Shown here: positions 8,595-17,663 of the stretch, piece after piece
How positions within the stretch are numbered: position 1 is the stretch's first letter
Layout of the letters: each line of letters starts with the position of its first letter
Source: Peptoclostridium acidaminophilum DSM 3953
GTDB lineage: Bacteria; Bacillota; Clostridia; Peptostreptococcales; Peptostreptococcaceae
Reading direction: 5' to 3'
DNA length: 64,000 bases
NCBI RefSeq assembly: GCF_000597865.1
Contig: NZ_CP007452.1
Span: forward strand, 1,185,183 to 1,249,182
Position numbers and translations under genes: made by a program
The notes under the pieces: generated by a model
What the model saw: only the letters and a program-made list of their open reading frames with translations
The model's database searches: none
Told to the model about the DNA's origin: nothing

Positions 8595-9786
8595 AGCTCT
8601 TTCGGTAAGCCATGTAAATTCATACATCAAAAAGCTCACCAGCAATGACCCCATACTGTGCAACATAAGAGTAAAAGGCGAGATATCAAACTTCAAGGCG
8701 CACGCAAGCGGCAATATATATTTTTCGCTCAAGGATGAGGATTCAAAGCTAAGGTGCGTGCTTTTCAGGGACTATGCCTGCGAGACAGCTAAGAAGCTTG
8801 AAGACGGCATGAGCATAATAGTGGGCGGCAGCATATCACTTTATGAGAAGGACGGCCTGCTCCAGATGTATGCGAGGACTGTTGAAGTAGAGGGAGTTGG
8901 CGAGCTGTATGCCAAGTTTCTAAGGCTCAAGGATACCCTTGAAAAGGAAGGCATATTCGACGCTTCAAGAAAGAAGGCCATACCTGAATATCCATCCAGA
9001 ATTGGAGTGATCACCTCGGAGTCTGGAGCGGCAGTCAGGGACATAATAAACGTGATAGCAAGAAGATTCCCAAAGGTCGATATTGCGCTCTACCCGGTGG
9101 CTGTGCAGGGCGAAGGCTCGGCCGGACAAATGATAAAAGGGCTTGAAATTTTAAATCAACTCGGCGGCATTGATGTTATAATATTAGGTAGGGGCGGAGG
9201 CTCGATAGAGGAGCTCTGGTCATTCAATGACGAGGCTCTTGCGAGAGCAATAGCAGGCTCAAATGTGCCAGTCATATCTGCGGTCGGGCACGAGACTGAT
9301 TTTACAATAAGCGATTTTGCGGCTGACATGAGGGCTCCGACGCCATCAGCTGCTGCGGAGATAAGCGTTCCGTCATTGCTTGAAATCAACTACCGCCTTG
9401 AGGGTATAAAGAACAAGATTTACGGAGAAATGAAGAGTCTTATGGATTCGAAAAAAGCTGAGCTTGCAAGGATAGAGGAAAGCAGCATTTTCAGAAGGCC
9501 CCACAGCCTGCTTGATGAGAGGATGATTGCTTTGGATGCCGCATTTACATGCATAAATTCAAACGTGCAGAGGAAGGTCGCCGGCATGAGTGACAACATC
9601 GAACTCACAGGACGTAACCTGTTCAATCTTAATCCGCTTTCAATACTCTCAAGAGGCTACGCCATAGTCCAAAAGGACAATCTTTTAGCAGGCAGTGTCA
9701 GCTGCCTTAGCGAGGGCGAAGCTGTTAGCGTAAGATTTAGCGATGGTACTGCGCAGTGCACGGTTGATAAAATAACAAGGGACTGA
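8575..9786 (+). CDS. xseA: Exodeoxyribonuclease VII large subunit
   Basis: Large subunit of exonuclease VII, a single-strand DNA nuclease working with XseB. It has an N-terminal OB-fold (SVSHVNSYIKKL...VKGEISNFK) and the catalytic core with TSESGAAVRDI, IILGRGGGSIEELWSFNDE, AVGHETDFTI and APTPSAAAE. About 403 residues. ATG 8575 and 8584 are both possible starts inside the 3' end of the Kae1-like gene. Confidence 0.95.
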   Translation: MKRMKLRALSVSHVNSYIKKLTSNDPILCNIRVKGEISNFKAHASGNIYFSLKDEDSKLRCVLFRDYACETAKKLEDGMSIIVGGSISLYEKDGLLQMYARTVEVEGVGELYAKFLRLKDTLEKEGIFDASRKKAIPEYPSRIGVITSESGAAVRDIINVIARRFPKVDIALYPVAVQGEGSAGQMIKGLEILNQLGGIDVIILGRGGGSIEELWSFNDEALARAIAGSNVPVISAVGHETDFTISDFAADMRAPTPSAAAEISVPSLLEINYRLEGIKNKIYGEMKSLMDSKKAELARIEESSIFRRPHSLLDERMIALDAAFTCINSNVQRKVAGMSDNIELTGRNLFNLNPLSILSRGYAIVQKDNLLAGSVSCLSEGEAVSVRFSDGTAQCTVDKITRD

Positions 9787-9793
9787 TTATATT

Positions 9794-10021
9794 ATGATCA
9801 AATACGATTATGAAAAGGCTTATGAAAAGCTTGAGGAAATAATGAAAAGGCTCGAGGAGGGAAGTCTTCCGCTTGACGAGTCGCTGAAGCTGTATGAAGA
9901 GGGTATAAAGATGTACAGGATATGCAGCGGGCTTCTGGAAAAGGCGCAGCTTAAAATAGCAAAGCTTGTTGAAAAAGATGGCGAATTGATTGAAGAAAAA
10001 TTTAATGTTCAGGAGGACTAG
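9794..10021 (+). CDS. xseB: Exodeoxyribonuclease VII small subunit
   Basis: A 75-residue, all-helical protein with the family signature YEKAYEKLEEIMKRLEEGSLPLDESLKLYEEG. It binds the long helical arm of XseA. It starts a few bases after xseA and ends 1 base before ispA, so the three are one transcription unit. Confidence 0.95.
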   Translation: MIKYDYEKAYEKLEEIMKRLEEGSLPLDESLKLYEEGIKMYRICSGLLEKAQLKIAKLVEKDGELIEEKFNVQED

Positions 10022-10022
10022 C

Positions 10023-10913
10023 ATGGACTTTAAAGCAGAGCTGGGCAAAAGACACAGTTTCATAGAAGAAAGGCTCAAAATTGCAATACCGGATGTTCAT
10101 GGGCCGCATGGAATACTTTTTGATTCAATGAAATATAGTCTGGCGGCAGGCGGCAAAAGGCTAAGACCGATGCTTCTTTTGGAGGCATGCAAAATAAGCG
10201 GAGGAGACATTGAAATGGCGATTCCGTTTGCATGTGCAACTGAAATGATACACACATATTCGCTAATACACGACGACCTGCCCGCTATGGATGATGATGA
10301 TCTCCGTAGGGGAAAGCCCACTAATCATAAGGTGTTTGGCGAGGGAATAGCTGTACTTGCCGGAGACGGACTCCTAAGCTACGCTTTTGAGACAATGCTT
10401 GAAGCCTCTGTGAAAAGCGGCGGGGACTGCATGAGATGCCTTAAAGCAGTAAATGAAATAGCAAAAGGAGCTGGAGTATTTGGCATGATAGCCGGTCAGA
10501 CTGCGGATCTTGAGTCTGAAGGCAAGAAGATTGATGAAGCCACGCTGGAATTCATACACATGAACAAGACGGCACAGCTTATAATAAGGCCTATGAGAGC
10601 AGGTGCCATACTCGCAGGTGCAAGCGAGCAAGCCCTGGAGGCAATAACAGAATACGCTAAAAACATTGGCCTTGGATTCCAGATAGTTGATGACATACTG
10701 GATGTAGTCGGAGACCAGGAAAAGCTGGGCAAAAATATCGGCAGTGATGTTGAAAATGAAAAATCAACATACCCGTCAATGTATGGACTTGAAGAGTCCA
10801 AAAGGATTGCATTCGAGAAAATTGAAAGAGCAAAGGGTGCGATAGCATTCTTTGGGAGCAAAGCGGCATTCCTTTCGGATCTTGCAGACTATATTACTGA
10901 CAGGGAATTTTAA
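10023..10913 (+). CDS. ispA: Geranylgeranyl/farnesyl diphosphate synthase
   Basis: A trans-prenyl diphosphate synthase that joins isopentenyl and allylic diphosphates. It carries the first aspartate-rich motif in DDLPAMDDDDLRRG near residue 85 and the second in QIVDDILD near residue 225, plus GGKRLRP. About 296 residues. CAGGAGG precedes the ATG. It lies two genes before the OLE RNA and dxs, the usual isoprenoid setting; product chain length (C15 or C20) cannot be told from sequence alone. Confidence 0.93.
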   Translation: MDFKAELGKRHSFIEERLKIAIPDVHGPHGILFDSMKYSLAAGGKRLRPMLLLEACKISGGDIEMAIPFACATEMIHTYSLIHDDLPAMDDDDLRRGKPTNHKVFGEGIAVLAGDGLLSYAFETMLEASVKSGGDCMRCLKAVNEIAKGAGVFGMIAGQTADLESEGKKIDEATLEFIHMNKTAQLIIRPMRAGAILAGASEQALEAITEYAKNIGLGFQIVDDILDVVGDQEKLGKNIGSDVENEKSTYPSMYGLEESKRIAFEKIERAKGAIAFFGSKAAFLSDLADYITDREF

Positions 10914-10959
10914 ATAAAGATATTGATAGTTAGAGAATTTTGATGGGGGGACTCATATA

Positions 10960-11427
10960 GTGTCTTTTTTCAGAGATATTGCCAACAACCAGGTTTTTAT
11001 AATATCGGTCACGGCCTGGTTTGTTGCGCAGGTAATAAAAGTGCTGCTTACGTTACTTTTAGAAAATAAACTTGATGCTTCAAGGTTTGTGGGCTCAGGC
11101 GGAATGCCAAGTTCTCACTCATCGTTTGTAACGAGCCTCGCTACTGCCATAGGGATTGTCGAGGGTTATGATTCTGTGCTGTTTGCCATGGCTCTTGTCC
11201 TGGCACTTATAGTAATGTACGACGCTGCCAATGTTAGAAGAGCTGTTGGCAAACAGGCAAAGATACTCAATGCCTTGCTGGAGGATATCCATAAGATGTT
11301 TGAGGATATACACCAGCATAAAAAGATATATATCGAAAAAAGACTAAAGGAGCTCATTGGGCACACTCCTATTGAAGTTCTTTCGGGAGCACTGCTTGGA
11401 ATAATAGTAGCAAATTTAATGATTTGA
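10960..11427 (+). CDS. Divergent PAP2 family (DUF212, YuiD-like) membrane protein
   Basis: A 155-residue integral membrane protein of the DUF212/acid phosphatase-VanZ-related family, with GGMPSSHSSFVTSLATAIG, a remnant of the PAP2 phosphatase motif, and YDAANVRRAVGKQA. Three or more hydrophobic segments are visible (about residues 12-35, 55-85 and 138-155). A GTG start follows GGGGGG. Relatives may dephosphorylate lipid diphosphates, which would suit its place after ispA, but the activity is not proven. The stop codon overlaps the -35 box of the OLE promoter. Confidence 0.85.
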   Translation: MSFFRDIANNQVFIISVTAWFVAQVIKVLLTLLLENKLDASRFVGSGGMPSSHSSFVTSLATAIGIVEGYDSVLFAMALVLALIVMYDAANVRRAVGKQAKILNALLEDIHKMFEDIHQHKKIYIEKRLKELIGHTPIEVLSGALLGIIVANLMI

Positions 11428-11452
11428 AAAAATTGCTAGGTTTTGGTATAAT
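11424..11452 (+). promoter_or_regulatory. Promoter of the OLE RNA
   Basis: TTGAAA at 11424-11429 and TATAAT at 11447-11452 with a 17-base spacer. The -35 box overlaps the stop codon of the DUF212 gene. Predicted start of RNA is about 11459, exactly where the closing helix of the OLE RNA begins. Confidence 0.8.
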
Positions 11453-11458
11453 GACTTC

Positions 11459-12019
11459 TTAAGGGTGATACAGTATCCTAGTCAACCATCATAGTCTGGA
11501 AGGCGGGTCTAAAAATCCGTCGAAGGGCACATCGATGAAGTTCCTTGTTTTGGCTTCTGACGCCCAGTCGGGGGTCTTTTCTGGGAGTAAGGAGTAGGGG
11601 GCGATCTGCAATGGCATGCAGGCGTAGACCCTCGCTCCGCGGAGACCGGCCCACAAGGCCGGGGAAACCTGCTGAAGGTCTGAAAAGGCCGAAAGCAGTG
11701 TAGCCTGCCTTGAGTGGGGTGGGGAGATAGGCAGATCAGGTTCGTTCCCTCTGAGCTCGAGGAAACGAATCATTGCTGCTTGAAACCCATTCTGCAAAAG
11801 AGGCTAAGGGCTGTGATGATTGTTGAGGAAAACTCCTAGGCTGAAGCGCAGGCTGGGGATTGCAGTGCGGACTAAGTGGTGATCCAGTTTTGCATGTGGT
11901 GACAATGCTAAAGAGGTTTTAAAGGGAAACCGCTATCATGGCGACAGGTAGTAACCTTTTGGGAAATCCTACTGGACCTAAGCCGTAAGTTTTATCCAGC
12001 CGGCCATCACCCTTCTTAA
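11459..12019 (+). ncRNA. ole: OLE RNA (ornate, large, extremophilic)
   Basis: A roughly 560-base non-coding stretch between ispA/DUF212 and oapA/dxs, the position known for OLE RNA in Firmicutes. The ends pair: AAGGGTGAT at 11461-11469 is the exact complement of ATCACCCTT at 12006-12014, giving a closing helix. The interior is GC-richer than other spacers here and full of short complementary segments, with no + strand reading frame. A strong promoter abuts the 5' end and a hairpin follows the 3' end. The next gene encodes an OapA-type membrane protein with the DxxxD motif. OLE RNA is known to assemble with OapA at the membrane and to help cells face cold, alcohol and Mg2+ stress. Family assignment rests on size, context and partner gene, not on a covariance search. 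Confidence 0.88.
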
Positions 12020-12031
12020 ATAAACAATAAC

Positions 12032-12066
12032 AATCCTAGTATCCTACAAGTACTAGGATTAATTTT
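12032..12066 (+). terminator. Hairpin after OLE RNA
   Basis: AATCCTAGTA at 12032-12041 pairs with TACTAGGATT at 12051-12060 across a 9-base loop, followed by AATTTT. A 10-bp intrinsic terminator-like hairpin with a short T tract; leaky read-through into oapA and dxs is plausible because no strong separate promoter was seen there. Confidence 0.6.
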
Positions 12067-12098
12067 ACCCAACAATAGGAAATTAAATATAGATGAAA

Positions 12099-12133
12099 AT
12101 CATCAAAATATCGTATGGATTGATTTTGACGAT
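12099..12133 (+). repeat. Imperfect inverted repeat upstream of oapA
   Basis: ATCATCAAAAT at 12099-12109 and ATTTTGACGAT at 12123-12133 are complementary with one mismatch and a 13-base loop. It lies just before the oapA start. It may be a hairpin in the leader or a protein-binding dyad; no function is known. Confidence 0.4.
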
Positions 12134-12145
12134 TGAATTACAGAA

Positions 12146-12758
12146 ATGAAGAAGGTGTTGTATTTGGGCAAAAGCCACAGCCTGTTAAGCAGTTTGAAAT
12201 GGGCAATTTCAATAGGAATAGTCAGTTTTTTTATAGCTGTGTTCATGAGCGTGATATCGGAAACTATTTTGAGGCACGCAGGCATTGCTACAGCGTTCGG
12301 TGTGCTTTTAATAATAATATTAATAGGTGTTATATTCGACGCCATAGGCATAGCGGTTGCAGCGTCGACCGAGAGGTCATTCCACTCAATGGCGGCAAAC
12401 CGTGTAAAGGGAGCAGCCACGGCAGTGAGGGTTGTCAGGAACGCAGGCGTTGTTTCAAGCGTATGCAACGATGTGATAGGCGACATATGCGGCATAATAA
12501 GCGGCGCGGCGAGTGCCATTATAATAGCTCAGATTGCTTTTACGTATGACATAAGGGATGCAACGATAATGAGCATTTCGCTGAGCGGGGTTGTTGCAGC
12601 CATTACAATTGGAGGAAAGGCCCTGGGCAAAGAGTTTGGCATAAAAAAAATCGGACCTGATAGTTTTCGAGTTTGCCAAGATACTCCATCTGATTGAAAA
12701 TGTGCTTGGCGTGGAATTGCTGAAAATCAAGAAGAATGCAAGAAAGAAAAAGGGGTAG
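12146..12758 (+). CDS. oapA: OLE-associated membrane protein OapA (apparent frameshift)
   Basis: A small membrane protein with about four hydrophobic segments (roughly residues 16-38, 47-72, 113-133, 142-158) and the OapA hallmark DxxxD at Asp109-Asp113 (NDVIGDI). The middle part resembles DUF21/CNNM-type transporters. OapA binds OLE RNA and anchors it to the membrane. As read, translation stops at 12697 with an odd tail; a run of eight A at 12643-12650 marks the break. With seven A the frame continues (KKSDLIVFEFAKILHLIENV...) to a lysine-rich end at 12758, 8 bases before dxs, giving about 203 residues, the expected size. ATG 12146 is used; TTG 12164 has a better-placed GAAGG and is an alternative. 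Confidence 0.85.
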
Positions 12759-12766
12759 AAACCGCA

Positions 12767-14647
12767 ATGTATAAGTATTTGAATAGCATACAGAGTCCTC
12801 TGGATATAAAGAAGATGAATCCGGAAGAGCTAAAAGAGCTTTCAGGAGATATAAGACGATTTCTAATTGAAAAGGTCTCGAAAACTGGCGGACATTTGGC
12901 TTCAAACCTGGGGATAGTAGAAATAACTCTGGCGCTGCACTACTGTTTCAACACACCGGATGACAAATTCGTCTGGGATGTTGGACACCAGTCGTATGTG
13001 CACAAGATGATAACAGGGCGAAAAGAAGACTTTGACTGCCTGAGGCAGTACGAGGGGCTCAGCGGATTCCCCAAAAGATGTGAAAGCGACCATGATGCAT
13101 TCGACGTTGGTCACAGCAGCACTTCAATATCGGCGGCTCTAGGCATGGCAGTTGCCAGGGATCTGGACAAAAAAGAAAATTCTGTCGTGGCCATAATCGG
13201 GGATGGCGCACTTACCGGGGGAATGGCATTTGAGGCCCTAAACCATCTTGGACATGTGAAATCAGACATGATAGTAGTGCTGAATGACAATGCCATGTCA
13301 ATTTCAAAAAACGTAGGCAGTATATCCAACTATCTGTACAAGATGAGAACCCACAAGATGTACAGCACCTTGAAGGGCGAAGTTCAGGGAATCATAAAGT
13401 CTATTCCAAAAATTGGAGGAAGCGTATACAAGACAGCGATCAGGGTCAGGGATGGTGTAAAATATTTTATGCTTCCAGGAATATTTTTCGAAGAAATGGG
13501 AATAAAGTATTTTGGACCAGTAGACGGACATGACATAGATGAACTCATAAGGATTTTTGAAAGCGTAAAATCAATAAAAGGACCTGTACTCATACATGCT
13601 ATAACTAAAAAGGGAAAAGGCTATACACACGCAGAAAAGCATCCGGACAAATATCACGGAGTGGGCTGCTTTGACATAGAAAAGGGAGTGCAGCCATCTA
13701 GTGCCAGGACATACTCTGACGTGGCAGGCGAAAAGCTTTTAAAAATGGCATCTGAAGACAATCGTATAGTGGCAGTAACTGCCGCAATGCCGGACGGCAC
13801 AGGAATGAGGAAATTCAAGGACGAGCTGCCAAGAAGGTTTTTTGATGTGGGAATAGCCGAAGGGCATGCGGTGACTTTTTGTGCGGGAATGGCATCTCAG
13901 GGATACAAACCGTTTTTTCCCGTATATTCGACTTTTTTGCAAAGAGGCTTCGACCAGATTATACATGACGTTGCAATGCAAAAGCTTCCAGTCACATTCC
14001 TGCTGGATAGGGCGGGAATAGTGGGTAATGACGGAGAAACCCATCACGGTGTATTCGACCTTAGCTATCTGGGGCTTATGCCAAACATTGTTGTTATGGC
14101 TCCAATGGATGGCACGGAGCTTGAACAGATGCTGGAATATTCCATGACGCTTGACATGCCGGTTGCCATAAGGTATCCAAGAGGAAATGCCGCGGCTTCA
14201 GAAATTAACAGAAGCGAGCTGTGTCTGGGCAGATGGGATGTAATAAAGCAGGGTGAAGAGATTGCCATGGTTGGAATAGGTAAAGGAGTAGAAATAGCAC
14301 TTGAAGCATCGAAACTGCTTGAAATGGAAGGCGTGAAACCAGCTGTCATAAATGCAAGGTTTCAAAGCCATATGGACATTGAATTCATACGCTCCATAGC
14401 CGGAAATTACAAGCACATATTCACAATAGAGGACAATGTTCTAAGCGGGGGATTTGGCAGCAAGCTAAAATGCATGCTTTCAGATTCGATTCCTGAACTT
14501 AGGATAACAAATATAGCCCTGCCAGACAAATTCATAGAGCACGGAAATACGGAAATACTGCTGCAAAAATACGGCTTGGATGCGAGGAGCGTATCCGAGA
14601 GGATATCAGGCAGCCTGACCGGTTTTCAAGCGGGGAAGGAATCGTAA
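12767..14647 (+). CDS. dxs: 1-deoxy-D-xylulose-5-phosphate synthase
   Basis: Thiamine-diphosphate enzyme that condenses pyruvate and glyceraldehyde-3-phosphate, the entry step of the non-mevalonate isoprenoid pathway. The ThDP motif GDGALTGG...NDNAMSIS is near residues 144-175, the second half has DVGIAEGHAVTFCAGMA and LDRAGIVGNDG, and the C-terminal transketolase domain has TIEDNVLSGGFGS. About 626 residues. It ends in TAATG, overlapping tlyA by one base. Confidence 0.96.
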   Translation: MYKYLNSIQSPLDIKKMNPEELKELSGDIRRFLIEKVSKTGGHLASNLGIVEITLALHYCFNTPDDKFVWDVGHQSYVHKMITGRKEDFDCLRQYEGLSGFPKRCESDHDAFDVGHSSTSISAALGMAVARDLDKKENSVVAIIGDGALTGGMAFEALNHLGHVKSDMIVVLNDNAMSISKNVGSISNYLYKMRTHKMYSTLKGEVQGIIKSIPKIGGSVYKTAIRVRDGVKYFMLPGIFFEEMGIKYFGPVDGHDIDELIRIFESVKSIKGPVLIHAITKKGKGYTHAEKHPDKYHGVGCFDIEKGVQPSSARTYSDVAGEKLLKMASEDNRIVAVTAAMPDGTGMRKFKDELPRRFFDVGIAEGHAVTFCAGMASQGYKPFFPVYSTFLQRGFDQIIHDVAMQKLPVTFLLDRAGIVGNDGETHHGVFDLSYLGLMPNIVVMAPMDGTELEQMLEYSMTLDMPVAIRYPRGNAAASEINRSELCLGRWDVIKQGEEIAMVGIGKGVEIALEASKLLEMEGVKPAVINARFQSHMDIEFIRSIAGNYKHIFTIEDNVLSGGFGSKLKCMLSDSIPELRITNIALPDKFIEHGNTEILLQKYGLDARSVSERISGSLTGFQAGKES

Positions 14648-15453
14648 TGAAGAAAAGGCTAGATGTATTGGTTTATGAAAAGGGACTTGTGGAGTCAAGG
14701 GAAAAGGCAAGAGCTACAATAATGGCCGGGATTGTATTTGTAGACAATCAGAAGGTCGAAAAGCCGGGAACACCCGTGGACGAAGCGGCGGCTATAGAGG
14801 TAAGGGGAAAGCTGATGCCTTATGTGAGCAGAGGCGGGCTTAAACTTGAAAAGGCTCTTAAAGCGTTTGATATAGATTTGAATGGAGCCATATGTATGGA
14901 TGTAGGGGCTTCTACGGGCGGCTTCACAGACTGCATGCTGCAAAACGGCGCGCAGAAGGTTTACTCGGTTGACGTCGGATATGGGCAGCTCGCATGGAAG
15001 CTCAGAAGCGACGAACGGGTGGTGTGCATGGAAAGAACCAACATAAGGAATGTTACGCCCGAAGCCATAGGAGATAAGATAGATTTCATATCCATAGACG
15101 TATCGTTTATTTCGCTTAAGCTGGTGCTCCCTGTCGTCAGACAGCTGCTGGCCGACGATGGTCATATTGTGGCGCTTGTGAAGCCACAGTTTGAAGCTGG
15201 TCGTGAAAAAGTTGGCAAAAAAGGCGTGGTAAGGGACAGGAATGTTCACAGGGAAGTAGTGAGTGAAATATCAGGCTTTGCACAGAGGGAAGGTTTTGAT
15301 GTTTTAGGAATAGACTACTCGCCTGTCAAAGGGCCTGAAGGAAATATTGAGTATCTGCTCTACATTAGGAAATTTGAAAGCCAAGCAATCAGGGATTTGG
15401 AAGACTTGGTAGATGAAATAGTCGAAAGGTCACACTCGGATTTAGACAGTTAA
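14647..15453 (+). CDS. TlyA family rRNA methyltransferase
   Basis: A 268-residue protein with an N-terminal S4 RNA-binding domain (KKRLDVLVYEKGLVESREKARATIMAG) and an FtsJ-like SAM methyltransferase domain (CMDVGASTGGFTDCMLQNGA, SIDVSFISL, ALVKPQFEAG). TlyA proteins 2'-O-methylate ribosomal RNA; older annotation is hemolysin A. The Bacillus orthologue YqxC has the same dxs-argR neighbours. Start overlaps the dxs stop. The exact rRNA target is not readable from sequence. Confidence 0.9.
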   Translation: MKKRLDVLVYEKGLVESREKARATIMAGIVFVDNQKVEKPGTPVDEAAAIEVRGKLMPYVSRGGLKLEKALKAFDIDLNGAICMDVGASTGGFTDCMLQNGAQKVYSVDVGYGQLAWKLRSDERVVCMERTNIRNVTPEAIGDKIDFISIDVSFISLKLVLPVVRQLLADDGHIVALVKPQFEAGREKVGKKGVVRDRNVHREVVSEISGFAQREGFDVLGIDYSPVKGPEGNIEYLLYIRKFESQAIRDLEDLVDEIVERSHSDLDS

Positions 15454-15482
15454 TGTAACAGCCAAAAAAGGAGGATTCGGTT

Positions 15483-15929
15483 TTGAAGCTATCCAGACAT
15501 TCTCAGATTTTAGAACTTATCAAGAACCGTGAAATTGAAACTCAGGACGAATTAGCACTTGAACTCAAGACGATAGGTATAAATGTTACCCAGGCAACAG
15601 TATCGAGGGATATAAAGGAGCTTAAGCTTGTAAAGGTTCTGAGCCCAAGCGGTAAGTACAAATATACTTATCTTGAAAAGGATGACAAGAAATCTTCTGA
15701 CAGGCTAATTAGAATTGCAAAAGAGACTCTAATGTCCATGGATTTTTCAGAAAATATTATATGTCTAAGGACTGTAAAAGGAGCGGCCCCAATAGTTGCG
15801 CATGCCATTGACAGCCTGGAGCTGGGCGAGATAGTCGGAACTGTAGGCGGAGTGGATACTGTATTTGTGCTTGTAAGAGACAAAAAGGACATGGAACATA
15901 TACTTGATAGATTTAAAAAGCTGCTATAG
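15483..15929 (+). CDS. argR: Arginine repressor ArgR/AhrC
   Basis: A 148-residue regulator with an N-terminal winged helix (ELALELKTIGINVTQATVSRDIKELKLVK) and a C-terminal arginine-binding, hexamerising domain (TVKGAAPIVAHAIDSLELGEIVGTVGGVDTVFV). It senses arginine and controls biosynthetic and catabolic arg genes. Start is TTG with GGAGG upstream. It is in its standard place between tlyA and recN, and arginine synthesis genes lie only 3 kb downstream, though those also carry T-box leaders. Confidence 0.93.
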   Translation: MKLSRHSQILELIKNREIETQDELALELKTIGINVTQATVSRDIKELKLVKVLSPSGKYKYTYLEKDDKKSSDRLIRIAKETLMSMDFSENIICLRTVKGAAPIVAHAIDSLELGEIVGTVGGVDTVFVLVRDKKDMEHILDRFKKLL

Positions 15930-15953
15930 GCAGATTGAAAGAGGGATTTGCAT

Positions 15954-17663
15954 ATGATCCTAGAACTCTATGTTAAGAATTTCATACTTATTGATGAGAC
16001 AAGGCTGAGATTTGAAAATGGCCTTAACATTTTAACGGGCGAAACAGGTTCTGGAAAATCAATAATTCTCAATGCTCTCCAGCTTTGCATGGGAGAGAAG
16101 TGGGACAAGGATTATATCAGGAGAGGCGAGAAAGGCTCTGTCGTCGAGGCGACATTCCATATTGAAGGCATGCAGCTTAGGGAAGAGTTTTCTGAAATGG
16201 GATTCGATTGCCTTGATGATGGGATTGTAATAATTACCCGAGAAATAATGGCTGATGGCAAAAGCATCAGCAGGATAAACGGCAGGAATGTGAAGGTAGG
16301 GTTGCTGCGCCAGATGTCGGGCATGATTATAGACATACATTCGCAGCATGAAAGCCAGGAGCTTTTCAACAAGGAGCGGTATGTAGGGTATCTGGACAGG
16401 TATGCAGGCAAGCAGCTCGCAGAGGTGCTGTATTCATACAAGCGGCTTTACAGTGAGTACAGGGATATAAAAGGGCAAATCAGCGAGCTGGCACAAGGCG
16501 CTAACGAGCTCCAGGCACAAAGGGATATGGATCTGCTGAGATTTCAGATAAAAGAAATAGAGGATGCCAGAATAGACAAAGAAGAGCTCGAGCAGATTGA
16601 AAAAGAGCTTGATATGGCAAGAAACATCGAAAACATACAAAAGAAGCTCACGGGCTGCTACTCGGCACTATATGCATCTGAGTACAACATTACAGACATG
16701 ATTTCAGCCGTAATGCGCGATATGAGCGAAATATCGGACTATGACGCGAAGCTCGGGGGCTTTGCAGCGAGTATAGAAGATGTCTATTACAGGATAGGCG
16801 ATTTGTCAAAGGATATCAGGCGCTACAGCGAGGGAATAAGCCTTGACGAGGAAAGACTCAGCGAGTTGGACTCGCGAATATCGGAGATAAATAATCTCAA
16901 GCGAAAATATGGCAATACTGCTGATGAGATAATCAATTATCTGGAAGAAATCAGGCAAAGGCTCAGTGAACTTGAAAACAGAGACGAGCTCTCAGAGCGT
17001 CTAAGGCTTGAGCTGACCTTAAAAACGGAGCAGCTTGAAGAACTTGCACTTGTGCTGAGCGGTCTAAGAAAGAAGGCGGCAGAGGACTTTGCTCATAAGT
17101 TGCGTATGGAGTATGAGTCGCTCAACAGCAGCTATATTGATTTTGCGATAGAATTTTCAAGAAAAGAGCTGCTTTCTGAAACCGGCAGGGATGATGTGGC
17201 ATTCATGGTATCGTTTAACCAGGGAGAAAAGCGCATGCCAGTTTACAAGGTGGCTTCGGGCGGTGAAATTTCGAGGTTCATGCTGACGCTAAAGAACATA
17301 ACGACACAATTCGAGCCTGTAGAAACTCTTGTATTCGACGAAATTGACACGGGAATAAGCGGAATTGCAGCTCAGGTTGTCGGCAACAAGCTAAAGGATA
17401 TCTCCAGGATCAAGCAGGTTATATGCATAACACACCTGCCTCAGATAGCCGTCAACTCTGATGCTCACTTTAGCATTGAGAAGGTAGCAATAGGCGATGC
17501 AGTAGTGACACGCATAGAAAAGCTGTCGCTGGATGGCAAGATAAACGAAATAGCCAGACTTATAGGCGGAATGAACATAACGAAGACGACGCTGCAAAAT
17601 GCCAAAGAAATTCTGGGGGTAGCCTTGGATTCACAGGAGGCTGAAAATGGGGATAATAAATAG
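15954..17663 (+). CDS. recN: DNA repair protein RecN
   Basis: SMC-like ATPase acting early in double-strand break repair. Walker A is GETGSGKS near residue 30, a long coiled coil fills roughly residues 150-390, and the signature and Walker B parts show as KVASGGEISRFML and TLVFDEIDTGISG. About 569 residues. ATG 15954 is 8 bases after GAGGG, better than TTG 15948. The 3' end overlaps spo0A by 17 bases; in most spore formers spoIVB lies between these two genes. Confidence 0.95.
   Translation: MILELYVKNFILIDETRLRFENGLNILTGETGSGKSIILNALQLCMGEKWDKDYIRRGEKGSVVEATFHIEGMQLREEFSEMGFDCLDDGIVIITREIMADGKSISRINGRNVKVGLLRQMSGMIIDIHSQHESQELFNKERYVGYLDRYAGKQLAEVLYSYKRLYSEYRDIKGQISELAQGANELQAQRDMDLLRFQIKEIEDARIDKEELEQIEKELDMARNIENIQKKLTGCYSALYASEYNITDMISAVMRDMSEISDYDAKLGGFAASIEDVYYRIGDLSKDIRRYSEGISLDEERLSELDSRISEINNLKRKYGNTADEIINYLEEIRQRLSELENRDELSERLRLELTLKTEQLEELALVLSGLRKKAAEDFAHKLRMEYESLNSSYIDFAIEFSRKELLSETGRDDVAFMVSFNQGEKRMPVYKVASGGEISRFMLTLKNITTQFEPVETLVFDEIDTGISGIAAQVVGNKLKDISRIKQVICITHLPQIAVNSDAHFSIEKVAIGDAVVTRIEKLSLDGKINEIARLIGGMNITKTTLQNAKEILGVALDSQEAENGDNK

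Noticed and set aside
11489-11797. A 102-codon open frame on the - strand inside the OLE region
   Set aside because: It has no ribosome site, no recognisable domain, and lies across conserved RNA structure; treated as chance.
11459-12019. RNase P RNA or tmRNA
   Set aside because: None of the RNase P signature segments nor a tRNA-like end or tag frame is visible, while context and ends fit OLE RNA.
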